Source: Bradyrhizobium sp. SZCCT0148 (lineage in GTDB: Bacteria; Pseudomonadota; Alphaproteobacteria; Rhizobiales; Xanthobacteraceae). From it: a stretch of 64,000 bases of DNA. The notes below the pieces were generated by a model. It was not told the DNA's origin and did not search any database. It saw only the letters and a program-made list of their open reading frames with translations. Within the stretch, counting starts at the first letter, position 1; the number at the start of each line of letters is the position of its first letter. The DNA lies in the NCBI RefSeq assembly GCF_018129985.1, contig NZ_JAFCKT010000005.1:124001-188000 (forward strand), read 5' to 3'. A program made the translations under genes and the position numbers. Below are positions 34,789-43,884 of the stretch, piece after piece.

Positions 34789-37638
34789 TTAGTTCAGCGC
34801 GTCGTTGAGCGCCGCATTGAGTGCCGCGAGACCCTTCTTGAGGCCGCCCTTGAGGTGCACCCGCAGCGCGCGCCGGCCGCGCTCGGTGAGCACGTCGAAA
34901 TCGCCGCGTGCCTGCGCCGCCTTGATCACGCCGAAGCTGGCCTTCTGGCCGGGCACCGCCAGGTCCTTCGCATCATCCGCGGTGATCTGAAGGAACACAC
35001 CGCTGTCGGGACCGCCCTTGTAGGCCTGGCCCGTCGAGTGCAGGAAGCGCGGGCCGAACTCCGCACAGGTCGCGACCTGCCGCTTCTCGCGCACCTCGAG
35101 CCGCATGGCCTGGAGCGCGTCGATGGTCGCCTTGTCCCGCGCGATATAGCCGAGCAGGGCGACATAGTCGCCATGATTGGAGCGCGACAGATGCGCCTTC
35201 AACCACGAGGTAAGGTCGCCATTGGCGCCGGCGGCGCGCAGCGCAGTCGCGTTGGCCTCGTCGGTATAGAGGTCGGCTTCATCGGTGCTGATCACCGGCT
35301 GCTCTTCCGGCAAGGTACCGGTCTTCTCGAACGAGGCAGTGAGCTCGCGGGTCTTGATCTTGGCCGCTTCCACATCTGGCTGGTCGAACGGGTTGATGCC
35401 GAGGACCGATCCTGCCACCGCCGTCGCCATCTCGAAGCGGAAGAACTCCTGGCCGAGATGGTCGACCGACTTCATCACGATACGCACCACGGGGTGCCCG
35501 GCCGCTTCGACCGCGGCGAGCTGCGAATCATGGGCCGCGTCGGCTTCGCCTTCGATGCGGATGTCGATGAAGAACCGGTCGTTGCCGTAAACCGAAGGAT
35601 CGCCCAGCGGCTCACCCTCGATCGGGATCAGGCCCTTGCCTTCCTTGCCGGTCGATTCGGCGATGAGCTGTTCGGCCCAGGCGCCGAAATCGGCGATCTT
35701 CTTCGAGGCCAGGATCGTCACCTTGTCGCGGCCTTCGAGGCCGGCAAGGCCCATGGCCAGGCCGAGCTGCACCCCCGGGTTCTCACTCGGCGGCACGTCC
35801 GGTCCGCAGGAACGCGCCATCGAGAGTGCATGCTTGATGAACGTCTTGACGTCGATGCCGGCGGTCGCCGCCGGCACGAGGCCGAACGGCGACAGCACGG
35901 AATAGCGCCCACCGATCGAGGGCTCGCCATGGAAGACGCGGGCGTAATTCAGCTTCTTGGCGGCCTTTTCCAGCGATGAGCCGGGATCGGTCACCGCGAT
36001 GAAGCGAAAGCCGGTCTTCGCCTTCGGGCCAAGCGCTTGCGCAACGCGCTCGTGGAAATAGTCCTTCATCGCGTTCGGCTCGGTGGTGCCGCCGGACTTG
36101 CTGGAGACGATGAACACGGTGTTGGCGATGTCGATCTTCGCCTCCATCGCCCGCACCTGCGCCGGGTCGGTTGAGTCGAGCACATGCAGTTTCGGGAAGC
36201 CGGGCTTTTTCCCAAACGTCTCGGCCAGCACTTCGGGCCCGAGGCTCGATCCGCCCATGCCGAGCACGACGGCGTCGGAGAATTTCTGGCCCTTCACCCG
36301 GCTCGCGTAATCTTCATAGTCGGCGACGTTGGCTTTCGCGGCGCTGTCGAGCCAGCCGAGCCATTTGTCCTCGTCTGCGCCGGTCCAGACCGATTTGTCG
36401 CGCTGCCACAGCCTGCGGATCTTGGCGGAAGCACGCCATTCCTCTGTGCTCTTGGCGACCGCCTTGCCGAGCCCATCGCCGAGCGAAAGCTGCTGGCGGT
36501 CGATGGCAGCACCGAGGACGGTGGCGCGCTTGTGCGCGACGGCGCCGTAGAGCTTGTCGGCGGCGTCCGCGAATTGCTTGACGCCGTCCTTGACCAGCTC
36601 CTCGGTGATGGCATCGAGCGAGATGCCGGAACGCTCCAGCTCTTCCAGCACGCGGTGGGCGTCCTCGACGTTCTCCTCCAGGCTGTCGCGCGGCTTGCCG
36701 TGGTCTCGGAACGCATCCAGCGTTGCCGGCGGCACGGTGTTGATGGTGTCGGGGCCGATCAATTCTTCGACATAGAGGACGTCGCTGTAATCCTTGTTCT
36801 TGGTGCCGGTCGAGGCCCACAGCATCCGCTGCGGCTTGGCGCCCTTGGCGGCGAGCTTGTCCCAGCGGGCACCCGAGAACAGGCGCTTGTAATCCTGGTA
36901 GGCGACCTTGGCGTTGGCGATCGCGACCTTGCCCTTGAGCGCGGCCAGCCTCTCCTTTTCGGATGGGTCGTTGACGCGGGCGATCTTGTCGTCGAGCTGT
37001 TTGTCGACCACGGAGTCGATGCGGCTGACGAAGAAGCTGGCCACGCTCGCCACATGCGAGGGGTCGCCGCCGCCGGCGACGTATTTTTCGAGCCCGGCGA
37101 TGTAGGCTTCCGCGACCTGGAGGTAGACCGCCTTGGAGAACAGCAGAGTGATGTTGATGCTGATGCCGTCGCCGATCAGCTCTTCGATCGCCGGCAGGCC
37201 CTCGGGCGTCGCCGGCACCTTCACCATCAGGTTCTTGCGACCGACGCTCTTCCAGAGCCGCCGCGCCTCGGTCACGGTGCCGGGCGTGTCGAGCGCGAGA
37301 TAGGGCGAGACTTCCAGACTGACATAGCCGTCGCCGCCCTTGAGGCGGTCATAGACCGGGCGAAGCACGTCGGCCGCGTTCTGGATATCCTCGACCGCGA
37401 CAGCCTCGAACAAATCGGCTACGGTCCGGTCGCCGCGCTTCAGCGCCTTGCCGATCGGGGCGTCATATTCGTCCGAGCTGCCGATCGCCTTCTCGAAGAT
37501 CGAGGGGTTGGAGGTGACGCCCTTGACGCCGTCGGTCTCGATCAGCCGCTTCAGGTCGCCCTTGGCGATGAAGCCACGGGCCAGGAAGTCCAGCCAGACG
37601 GCTTGTCCGTGCTTTTCCAGTTCTTTGACGGGATTCAT
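34789..37638 (-). CDS. Bifunctional transaldolase / glucose-6-phosphate isomerase
   Basis: A 949-residue fusion. The N-terminal part (about 1-365) is transaldolase: VTSNPSIFEKAI near residue 42 and the Schiff-base Lys at about 140 in LMVKVPATPEG. The C-terminal part (about 380-949) is glucose-6-phosphate isomerase, with VLGMGGSSLGPEV, VSSKSGGTTEPN and SIGGRYSVLSPFG. Together it links the non-oxidative pentose phosphate branch with upper glycolysis in one polypeptide, an arrangement seen in some proteobacteria. It is the first gene of a six-gene minus-strand operon that continues with gnd, zwf, pgl, gntK and a HAD phosphatase. Confidence 0.95.
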   Translation of the reverse strand: MNPVKELEKHGQAVWLDFLARGFIAKGDLKRLIETDGVKGVTSNPSIFEKAIGSSDEYDAPIGKALKRGDRTVADLFEAVAVEDIQNAADVLRPVYDRLKGGDGYVSLEVSPYLALDTPGTVTEARRLWKSVGRKNLMVKVPATPEGLPAIEELIGDGISINITLLFSKAVYLQVAEAYIAGLEKYVAGGGDPSHVASVASFFVSRIDSVVDKQLDDKIARVNDPSEKERLAALKGKVAIANAKVAYQDYKRLFSGARWDKLAAKGAKPQRMLWASTGTKNKDYSDVLYVEELIGPDTINTVPPATLDAFRDHGKPRDSLEENVEDAHRVLEELERSGISLDAITEELVKDGVKQFADAADKLYGAVAHKRATVLGAAIDRQQLSLGDGLGKAVAKSTEEWRASAKIRRLWQRDKSVWTGADEDKWLGWLDSAAKANVADYEDYASRVKGQKFSDAVVLGMGGSSLGPEVLAETFGKKPGFPKLHVLDSTDPAQVRAMEAKIDIANTVFIVSSKSGGTTEPNAMKDYFHERVAQALGPKAKTGFRFIAVTDPGSSLEKAAKKLNYARVFHGEPSIGGRYSVLSPFGLVPAATAGIDVKTFIKHALSMARSCGPDVPPSENPGVQLGLAMGLAGLEGRDKVTILASKKIADFGAWAEQLIAESTGKEGKGLIPIEGEPLGDPSVYGNDRFFIDIRIEGEADAAHDSQLAAVEAAGHPVVRIVMKSVDHLGQEFFRFEMATAVAGSVLGINPFDQPDVEAAKIKTRELTASFEKTGTLPEEQPVISTDEADLYTDEANATALRAAGANGDLTSWLKAHLSRSNHGDYVALLGYIARDKATIDALQAMRLEVREKRQVATCAEFGPRFLHSTGQAYKGGPDSGVFLQITADDAKDLAVPGQKASFGVIKAAQARGDFDVLTERGRRALRVHLKGGLKKGLAALNAALNDALN

Positions 37639-37961
37639 GTTGCTTATTTATCTCCAAGCCTGCGGGCGAGGGGTTTCCGCGCCGGTCGTGACGCGTTATC
37701 CTCTAGCTTACATGCGCGCGTGTGGGAACCAATCAAGGCTACAGGCGTCATTCCTCCTGTGTAACTCCGTCGCGATCATGGCGATCCAGGCAGCAGTAGC
37801 GGTTGTTGCGTAAAAAGTCGTTGGCCGAAGGTGGCCAGGGTCTGGTTGCGTAACGTCGGCCGCTTGGTCGTTAGCCAATGGCTGCGTGGAGTGCCACCAG
37901 CGGATTCCGGTCCGTCTGGTACATCATGGCTCGGTCGCGAATGGCCATGCTGGGGAAAAGC
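37639..37961. other. Intergenic region upstream of tal-pgi and of a divergent membrane protein gene
   Basis: About 320 bases between divergent genes, so promoters for both are expected here. GGAAC at about 37718 on the plus strand followed 16 bases later by CGTC is a weak partial match to a general-stress promoter. Repeated TTGCGTAA-like and GTTGGCC-like words occur near 37805-37890 without a clear palindrome. Short ORFs here show no recognisable protein. Confidence 0.3.
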
Positions 37962-38591
37962 ATGCACGCACATCCTGAAGGTTTGGCGTTTGCTGTTGCC
38001 GACAGCCGGCAATCGGCCGCGAGCATCGATGTATCCCGCGATCTTGAAATTAGTCGATGCGTGACGCAGTTGCGGCTGCTGGTCGCGGCGGGCTTCGCGA
38101 TGACCCTGTTCAGCGCGAGCCTCGCCTTCGACTGGTGGGAGGGTTTCGGCGATTACGACACGACGCTCGGCTATGCCGGCGTCGCACTGTTCGGCCTGGT
38201 GACCTGCCGGCTGATCTGGATGCTGCCCGCCGAACGGGGAGCCGTGGTGGTCGTCACCCCCTACGGCATCCGTGACCTCCGCATCGGCAATCAATTTCTG
38301 CTGTGGGATTCGATCGCGGAGATTTCGGCTGAGGAGAGCCGCGGCCACCACATGATCGTGCTGACGCCGACGCCGGCCTTGCGGCGGCAGCTCCTCAGCA
38401 TCCCCGATTTGGCCCGTTGCGCGCGAAACGATCGCATCGTCATCCCATCGGAGGGCCTGGCGACCGATTTTGATACATTGCTGCGCGTCTGCCGCGACTG
38501 TCACGCCGCCAGCCTTGCGCGCGCCGCAACGCAACAAGATGAACGTGGCACACAAGGTGGCGCTCAAGGCTTCGCCGTACAAGCGTCATAA
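37962..38591 (+). CDS. Conserved membrane protein of unknown function (STM3941-like)
   Basis: A protein of about 209 residues with two hydrophobic segments, LRLLVAAGFAMTLFSASLAF and TLGYAGVALFGLVTCRLIWM, followed by a soluble domain (VVVVTPYGIRDLRIGNQFLL; DSIAEISAEESRG). This topology resembles STM3941/PH-like membrane proteins of unknown role. That assignment is tentative. The ATG at 37962 is chosen for the GGGGAA upstream; in-frame ATGs at 37926 and 37941 are alternatives. Nearby genes do not suggest a function. A minus-strand frame of similar length covers the same region but looks like a shadow. Confidence 0.6.
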   Translation: MHAHPEGLAFAVADSRQSAASIDVSRDLEISRCVTQLRLLVAAGFAMTLFSASLAFDWWEGFGDYDTTLGYAGVALFGLVTCRLIWMLPAERGAVVVVTPYGIRDLRIGNQFLLWDSIAEISAEESRGHHMIVLTPTPALRRQLLSIPDLARCARNDRIVIPSEGLATDFDTLLRVCRDCHAASLARAATQQDERGTQGGAQGFAVQAS

Positions 38592-38890
38592 GATCGCCGC
38601 TCGCGGATCGCTATGCTGCAGCGCCGGATGGTCGTATCCCCGGTAAGGCCCGGATGTTGCGAGCGAGTGACATTTTCTGGAAATGAGCGATGATGGACAT
38701 AGATTCGCACAAATAACAGGCAGGTGCCTGTTCGTAACTCAACGAGTGCCTACGTTGTGCGTTGCGTCAAGTCGGCACCCGGGTGTCCAATGATCGTCAT
38801 GTGCTCACGCTGATTCGAGAGTGGCGCTACGGAACGGTCCAGTCGCTGCTTTAGTTCAGTTGTGTAGCGGAACTCACGCGGAGAGGGATC
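38592..38890. promoter_or_regulatory. Upstream control region of prkA with two palindromes
   Basis: No gene is seen. There is a perfect palindrome AACAGGCA-GG-TGCCTGTT at 38715-38732 and a perfect 10-base palindrome CACCCGGGTG at 38776-38785, about 160 and 105 bases before the prkA start. Both have the size and symmetry of dimer-binding operators. Nothing identifies the protein that would bind them. Confidence 0.4.
38831..38856 (+). promoter_or_regulatory. Predicted general-stress promoter for prkA
   Basis: GGAAC (38831-38835), a 17-base spacer and AGTT (38853-38856) fit the GGAAC-N19-TT form of RpoE2/EcfG promoters. The implied leader before the ATG at 38891 is about 28 bases and contains the ribosome binding site GGAGAGGG. 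Stress control of prkA is consistent with RpoS control of yeaG in E. coli. Prediction by eye. Confidence 0.5.
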
Positions 38891-40834
38891 ATGTACAACG
38901 ATTCTCTATTCAACGCTTTCGCTCGGTCGTTCGAGGCGAGAAGCCAGCACGACATGTCGATGGCGGAATATCTGGAATCGTGTCGAAGCGATCCCATGAA
39001 ATACGCCAACGCGGCCGAACGATTACTAGCAGCGATCGGCGAGCCCCAAACGATTGACACGGCCAAGGACCCACGCCTTGGCCGTATTTTTTTGAACCGC
39101 ACGATCCGCACCTATCCGGCCTTCGCCGGCTTCTACGGAATGGAAGAGACCATCGAGCGCATCGTCGGTTTCTTCCGTCATGCGGCGCAGGGCCTCGAAG
39201 AGCGAAAGCAGATCCTCTATCTGCTCGGCCCAGTCGGCGGCGGCAAATCCTCGCTGGCCGAGCGGCTGAAGTCGCTGATGGAAGTGCATCCGATCTACGT
39301 TCTCAAGGCCGGTGACGAACTCTCGCCGGTGTTCGAGAGCCCGCTCAGCCTGTTTGATCCCGATCAGTTGGGTCCGATGCTGGAAGAGAAATACGGCATT
39401 CCGCGCCGTCGTCTCACCGGTCTGATGAGCCCCTGGTGCTACAAGCGGCTGGAGGCCTTCGGCGGCGATATTTCCCAGTTTCGCGTCGCCAAGATCCAGC
39501 CGTCGCGGCTGCGCCAGATCGCGATCGCCAAGACCGAGCCCGGTGACGAGAACAACCAGGACATCTCCTCGCTGGTCGGCAAGGTCGACATCCGCAAGCT
39601 CGAGACCTATGCGCAGAACGATCCCGACGCCTACAGCTATTCAGGCGGCCTCAACCGCGCCAACCAGGGCGTGCTCGAGTTCGTCGAGATGTTCAAGGCG
39701 CCGATCAAGATGCTGCACCCGCTGCTGACCGCGACGCAGGAAGGCAACTACATCGGCACCGAGAATATCGGCGCCATTCCCTTCACCGGCGTGATCCTCG
39801 CGCACTCCAACGAAGCGGAATGGTCGAGCTTCAAGGCCAATAAGAACAACGAGGCGTTCATCGACCGCATCTGCGTGATCAAGGTGCCATACTGCCTCCG
39901 GATCACGGAAGAGCAGAAGATCTACGAAAAGCTGATCCAGGGCTCCGAACTCGCCGCCGCGCCCTGCGCACCCTCGACGCTGGAAACGCTGGCGCGGTTC
40001 TCGGTGATGTCGCGGCTGCGCAAGCACGAGAACTCCACGATCTTCGCCAAGATGCGGGTTTATGACGGCGAAAGCCTGAAGGAATCCGATCCGAAGGCGC
40101 GCAGCGTCCAGGAATATCGTGATGCCGCCGGCGTCGACGAGGGCATGGACGGCGTCTCAACCCGCTTTGCCTTCAAGATCCTGGCCGCTACCTTCAACCA
40201 CGATCCGCAGGAGGTCGCCGCCGATGCCGTGCATCTGATGTACGCGCTGGAGCAGTCGATCAAGCGCGAGCAGCTGCCGGAGGAAGTCGAGAAGCGTTAC
40301 CTCGAATTCATCAAGGCAGACCTGGCGCCGCGCTACGCCGAGTTCATCGGTCACGAGATCCAGAAGGCCTATCTGGAATCCTACTCGGATTACGGCCAGA
40401 ACCTGTTCGATCGCTACGTCGACTATGCCGACGCCTGGATCGAGGACCAGGACTTCAAGGATCCCGACACCGGCCAGCTGCTCGATCGCGAGCTTTTGAA
40501 CCAGGAATTGACGAAAATCGAGAAGCCGGCGGGCATCGCCAACCCCAAGGACTTCCGCAACGAGGTGGTCAAATTCTCGTTACGGTCCCGCGCCCAGAAC
40601 GGTGGCAAAAATCCGACCTGGACCTCCTACGAGAAGATTCGCGAGGTGATCGAAAAGAGGATATTCTCGCAAGTCGAGGACCTGCTTCCGGTCATCTCCT
40701 TCGGGTCGAAGAAGGACGGCGAGACGGAGAAGAAGCACGGCGAGTTCGTCGCACGCATGGTGGAGCGCGGCTACACCGAGCGTCAGGTTCGCCGGCTCGT
40801 CGAATGGTACATGCGCGTGAAGCAGGCCGGTTGA
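38891..40834 (+). CDS. prkA: PrkA family serine protein kinase (YeaG-like)
   Basis: PrkA/YeaG proteins couple an AAA-type ATPase to a kinase-like C-terminal domain and act in stationary-phase and nutrient-stress responses; an AAA+ protease role has been shown for the Bacillus protein. The 647-residue protein has LLGPVGGGKSSL (P-loop about 113-120), the AAA segment FTGVILAHSNEAEW, and the C-terminal PrkA domain from about residue 380. Length is normal. The start has GGAGAGGG just upstream. It is followed 24 bases later by a YeaH homologue and then SpoVR, the classic stress module. The proposed promoter is at 38831-38856. Confidence 0.96.
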   Translation: MYNDSLFNAFARSFEARSQHDMSMAEYLESCRSDPMKYANAAERLLAAIGEPQTIDTAKDPRLGRIFLNRTIRTYPAFAGFYGMEETIERIVGFFRHAAQGLEERKQILYLLGPVGGGKSSLAERLKSLMEVHPIYVLKAGDELSPVFESPLSLFDPDQLGPMLEEKYGIPRRRLTGLMSPWCYKRLEAFGGDISQFRVAKIQPSRLRQIAIAKTEPGDENNQDISSLVGKVDIRKLETYAQNDPDAYSYSGGLNRANQGVLEFVEMFKAPIKMLHPLLTATQEGNYIGTENIGAIPFTGVILAHSNEAEWSSFKANKNNEAFIDRICVIKVPYCLRITEEQKIYEKLIQGSELAAAPCAPSTLETLARFSVMSRLRKHENSTIFAKMRVYDGESLKESDPKARSVQEYRDAAGVDEGMDGVSTRFAFKILAATFNHDPQEVAADAVHLMYALEQSIKREQLPEEVEKRYLEFIKADLAPRYAEFIGHEIQKAYLESYSDYGQNLFDRYVDYADAWIEDQDFKDPDTGQLLDRELLNQELTKIEKPAGIANPKDFRNEVVKFSLRSRAQNGGKNPTWTSYEKIREVIEKRIFSQVEDLLPVISFGSKKDGETEKKHGEFVARMVERGYTERQVRRLVEWYMRVKQAG

Positions 40835-40858
40835 GGCGGATGGGAGGCGGATGGTAAA

Positions 40859-42142
40859 GTGCCCATTCACATTATTGACAGGCGCCTGAATCCGGGCGGC
40901 AAGAGTCTTGAGAACCGGCAGCGGTTCTTGCGTCGGGCCAAATCCCTGGTGCAGGGCGCCGTCAAGAAGACCTCGCAGGAACGCGACATCAAGGACGTCC
41001 TGGAGGGAGGGGAAGTCACGATCCCCCTCGACGGCATGCACGAGCCGCGCTTCCGCCGCGAAGGCGGAACGCGCGACATGGTGCTGCCCGGCAACAAGAA
41101 GTTCATCGAGGGCGACTATCTGCAGCGCTCCGGGCAGGGCAGCGCCAAGAATTCCGGCCCCGGCGAAGGCGACGGCGAAGACGCCTTCCGCTTCGTGCTG
41201 TCCCGGGACGAGTTCGTCGACCTCTTCCTCGACGATCTTGAGTTGCCCGATCTTGCCAAGCGCAAGGTCGCGCAGACCGAGAGCGAGGGTATCCAGCGCG
41301 CCGGATACACCACGTCGGGTTCGCCCGCCAATATTTCGGTGGGCCGGACTGTGCGGCGCGCGATGGCGCGTCGTATCGCGCTCAAGCGTCCCAGCAAGGA
41401 GGAGATCGAGGAACTGGAAGCCGCGATCGCCGCCTGCACGGACGAGGACGAACGTCTGGTGCTGCTCGACCAGCTCGAAAAGCTGAAGGCGAAGACCAAG
41501 CGCATACCCTTCATCGATCCGCTCGACATCCGCTATCGCCGCTTCGAGACGGTGCCGAAGCCGGTGGCGCAGGCCGTGATGTTTTGCCTGATGGACGTCT
41601 CGGGCTCGATGTCCGAGCACATGAAGGATCTCGCCAAGCGCTTCTATATGCTGCTCTACGTGTTCCTGAAGCGCCGCTACAAGCACGTCGACATCGTCTT
41701 CATCCGCCATACCGACCGCGCCGAGGAAGTCGACGAGCAAACGTTCTTCTATGGCCCGGCTTCCGGCGGCACGCTCGTCTCCAGTGCGCTGCAGGCGATG
41801 CACGAGATCGTGCGCGAGCGCTTCAATCCGTCGGACTGGAACATCTATGCCGCGCAGGCCTCCGACGGCGACAATTCCTATTCCGACGGTGAGCTCACGG
41901 GGCTCCTGCTGACCGACAAGATCCTGCCGGTCTGCCAGTTCTTTGCCTATCTCGAGGTCGGGGAATCCGGCGGCAGCGCCTTCGATCTCTCCGACTCCTC
42001 GCTGTGGAGCCTGTACGAGCGCTTGCGCAACAGCGGCGAACCGCTCTCGATGCGCAAGGTCTCAGAGCGCAGCGAGATCTTTCCGGTGTTTCACGACCTG
42101 TTCCAGCGCCGGGAAACCAGTCAGGAGAAAGCCGCGCCATGA
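40859..42142 (+). CDS. YeaH/YhbH family protein with von Willebrand A-type domain
   Basis: YeaH/YhbH proteins (DUF444) are partners of PrkA with unknown biochemical action. The 427-residue protein starts PIHIIDRRLNPGGKSLENRQ, has a Gly/Asp-rich region (about 90-110), and a von Willebrand A-like domain beginning near residue 240 with the metal-site motif DVSGS (246-250). The start is GTG at 40859; GGGAGG at 40842-40847 lies 11 bases upstream. An ATG at 40851 is out of frame. The stop overlaps the next gene by four bases, so production is coupled to SpoVR. Confidence 0.95.
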   Translation: MPIHIIDRRLNPGGKSLENRQRFLRRAKSLVQGAVKKTSQERDIKDVLEGGEVTIPLDGMHEPRFRREGGTRDMVLPGNKKFIEGDYLQRSGQGSAKNSGPGEGDGEDAFRFVLSRDEFVDLFLDDLELPDLAKRKVAQTESEGIQRAGYTTSGSPANISVGRTVRRAMARRIALKRPSKEEIEELEAAIAACTDEDERLVLLDQLEKLKAKTKRIPFIDPLDIRYRRFETVPKPVAQAVMFCLMDVSGSMSEHMKDLAKRFYMLLYVFLKRRYKHVDIVFIRHTDRAEEVDEQTFFYGPASGGTLVSSALQAMHEIVRERFNPSDWNIYAAQASDGDNSYSDGELTGLLLTDKILPVCQFFAYLEVGESGGSAFDLSDSSLWSLYERLRNSGEPLSMRKVSERSEIFPVFHDLFQRRETSQEKAAP

Positions 42143-43674
42143 CGGAGCGATTGTTCGAAGGCGCCGATTGGGATTTCCACACCTTGCAGCGCATCACCGA
42201 CGCCTGCGAGACGGTGGCGATGAAGGATCTGGGGCTCGACGTCTATCCGAACCAGATCGAGGTCATCACCGCCGAGCAGATGCTGGATGCCTACTCCTCC
42301 GTCGGCATGCCGCTGTTCTACAAGCACTGGTCCTTCGGCAAGCAGTTCGCGTACCACGAAGCGTCCTACCGCAAGGGCCTGATGGGCCTCGCCTATGAGA
42401 TCGTGATCAACTCCTCGCCCTGCATCTCCTACCTGATGGAGGAGAACACGGCGACGATGCAGACGCTGGTGATCGCGCATGCTGCCTTTGGTCACAACCA
42501 CTTCTTCAAGAACAACTATCTGTTCAAGCAGTGGACCGATGCCGAGGGCATTCTGGACTATCTGGATTTCGCCAAGAACTACGTCATGCAATGCGAGGAG
42601 CGTTACGGCCGCATCGAGGTCGAGCGCACGCTGGATGCCGCGCATGCGCTGATGTCGCACGGTATCGATCGCTATCCCGGCAAGAAAAAGCTCGATCTGC
42701 GCGAGGAAGAGAAGCGGGCAGGGCGCCGCCGTCAGCACGAGGAGGAAGTCTTCAACGACCTCTGGCGGACCGTTCCCAAGGGCGCCTCGAAGACCCGGTC
42801 CGCGATCTCGCTGGAGCGGCGCCGCAAGCTGCTCGGCCTGCCGCAGGAAAACCTGCTCTACTTCCTGGAGAAGAGCGCGCCGCGGCTGGCGCCCTGGCAG
42901 CGCGAGTTGTTGCGCATCGTCCGCCACATCGCGCAATATTTTTATCCGCAGAGCCAGACCAAGGTGATGAACGAGGGGACGGCGACCTACGTCCACTATC
43001 GCATCATGACGCAACTGCACCAGCAGGGCCGCATCACCGACGGCAACTTCCTCGAATTCCTGGGTTCGCACACCAACGTGGTGTTCCAGCCCGAGTTCGA
43101 CGATCCGCGCTTCTCCGGCTTCAATCCCTATGCGCTCGGCTTCGCGATGATGCAGGACATCGAGCGCATCGTCACCGCCCCGTCGGACGAGGACCGCGAA
43201 TGGTTCCCCGATATCGCCGGCAAGAACGACGTGATGGGCGTGCTGCGCGACGTCTGGGCCAACTACCGCGACGAGAGTTTTATCGCGCAGTTCCTGAGCC
43301 CGAAACTGATGCGGCAGCTCCGCATGTTCCATCTGCACGACGATCCCGAGGAGCGCGCCGGGATCAGGGTCGATGCCATCCACGACGAGCGCGGTTTCCG
43401 CCGCGTGCGGCGCGAACTGGCGCGGCAGCACGATGTCGGCTACATCGACGCCAATATCGAGGTGGTCGACGTCGATCTCTCCAGTGACCGCCGCCTGATC
43501 CTGCACCACCATGTCATCAAGGGCGCGCAGCTCAACGAAACCGACGCCAAGCGGGTGCTGCAGCATCTCGCCGATCTCTGGACCTACGACGTCTCGCTGA
43601 TCGAGGTCGATGCCAGCGACAAGGTCCTGCGCGAATATGTCGTGAGCCCGCGCCCGATCACCGCGGCGGCCTGA
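42139..43674 (+). CDS. SpoVR family protein (YcgB-like)
   Basis: SpoVR is named from Bacillus, where it affects spore cortex formation, but homologues (YcgB) are common in non-spore-forming Proteobacteria and are stress-induced. The 511-residue product has the family segments MPLFYKHWSFGKQF, SSPCISYLMEEN and NEGTATYVHY, the last a likely metal-binding stretch. The start is the ATG at 42139 overlapping the preceding TGA. The open frame upstream to 42004 lies inside the YeaH homologue. It completes the prkA-yeaH-spoVR operon; a palindromic repeat follows. Confidence 0.95.
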   Translation: MTERLFEGADWDFHTLQRITDACETVAMKDLGLDVYPNQIEVITAEQMLDAYSSVGMPLFYKHWSFGKQFAYHEASYRKGLMGLAYEIVINSSPCISYLMEENTATMQTLVIAHAAFGHNHFFKNNYLFKQWTDAEGILDYLDFAKNYVMQCEERYGRIEVERTLDAAHALMSHGIDRYPGKKKLDLREEEKRAGRRRQHEEEVFNDLWRTVPKGASKTRSAISLERRRKLLGLPQENLLYFLEKSAPRLAPWQRELLRIVRHIAQYFYPQSQTKVMNEGTATYVHYRIMTQLHQQGRITDGNFLEFLGSHTNVVFQPEFDDPRFSGFNPYALGFAMMQDIERIVTAPSDEDREWFPDIAGKNDVMGVLRDVWANYRDESFIAQFLSPKLMRQLRMFHLHDDPEERAGIRVDAIHDERGFRRVRRELARQHDVGYIDANIEVVDVDLSSDRRLILHHHVIKGAQLNETDAKRVLQHLADLWTYDVSLIEVDASDKVLREYVVSPRPITAAA

Positions 43675-43720
43675 GGCGAGTTGTTGGCTCGTGATGCTGC
43701 GAAACTTCGCCCGCAGCCCA

Positions 43721-43832
43721 TCCTTCGAGACGCGAGCCTCGGGATGGACGGAGCATGCGGCAGCAATCTCGACGGGCAGAGTTGCTGCCTAGCCAAATCC
43801 TGAGGCGACCGCGCAACGGCCGTCTCGAAGGA
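43721..43832. repeat. Nested palindromic repeat after spoVR
   Basis: Outer arms TCCTTCGAGACG (43721-43732) and CGTCTCGAAGGA (43821-43832) are perfect 12-base inverted repeats. Inner arms GGCAGCAA (43759-43766) and TTGCTGCC (43782-43789) are also perfect. The element lies between the convergent spoVR and DUF1801 genes and may act as terminator for both. The remainder of 43675-43884 shows no gene. Confidence 0.7.
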
Positions 43833-43884
43833 CGAGGCGCTTGCTCCGGCTGCTACCCAAGAGCCTAAATCGGCCCGAGAAGCT

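Noticed and set aside
37776..38582. 268-codon minus-strand frame opposite the membrane protein gene
   Set aside because: The plus-strand frame has convincing membrane helices; the minus-strand translation has none and no family features.
43721..43832. Possible CRISPR or IS remnant
   Set aside because: The repeat is a single nested palindrome with no regularly spaced direct repeats, spacers, target-site duplication or transposase fragment.
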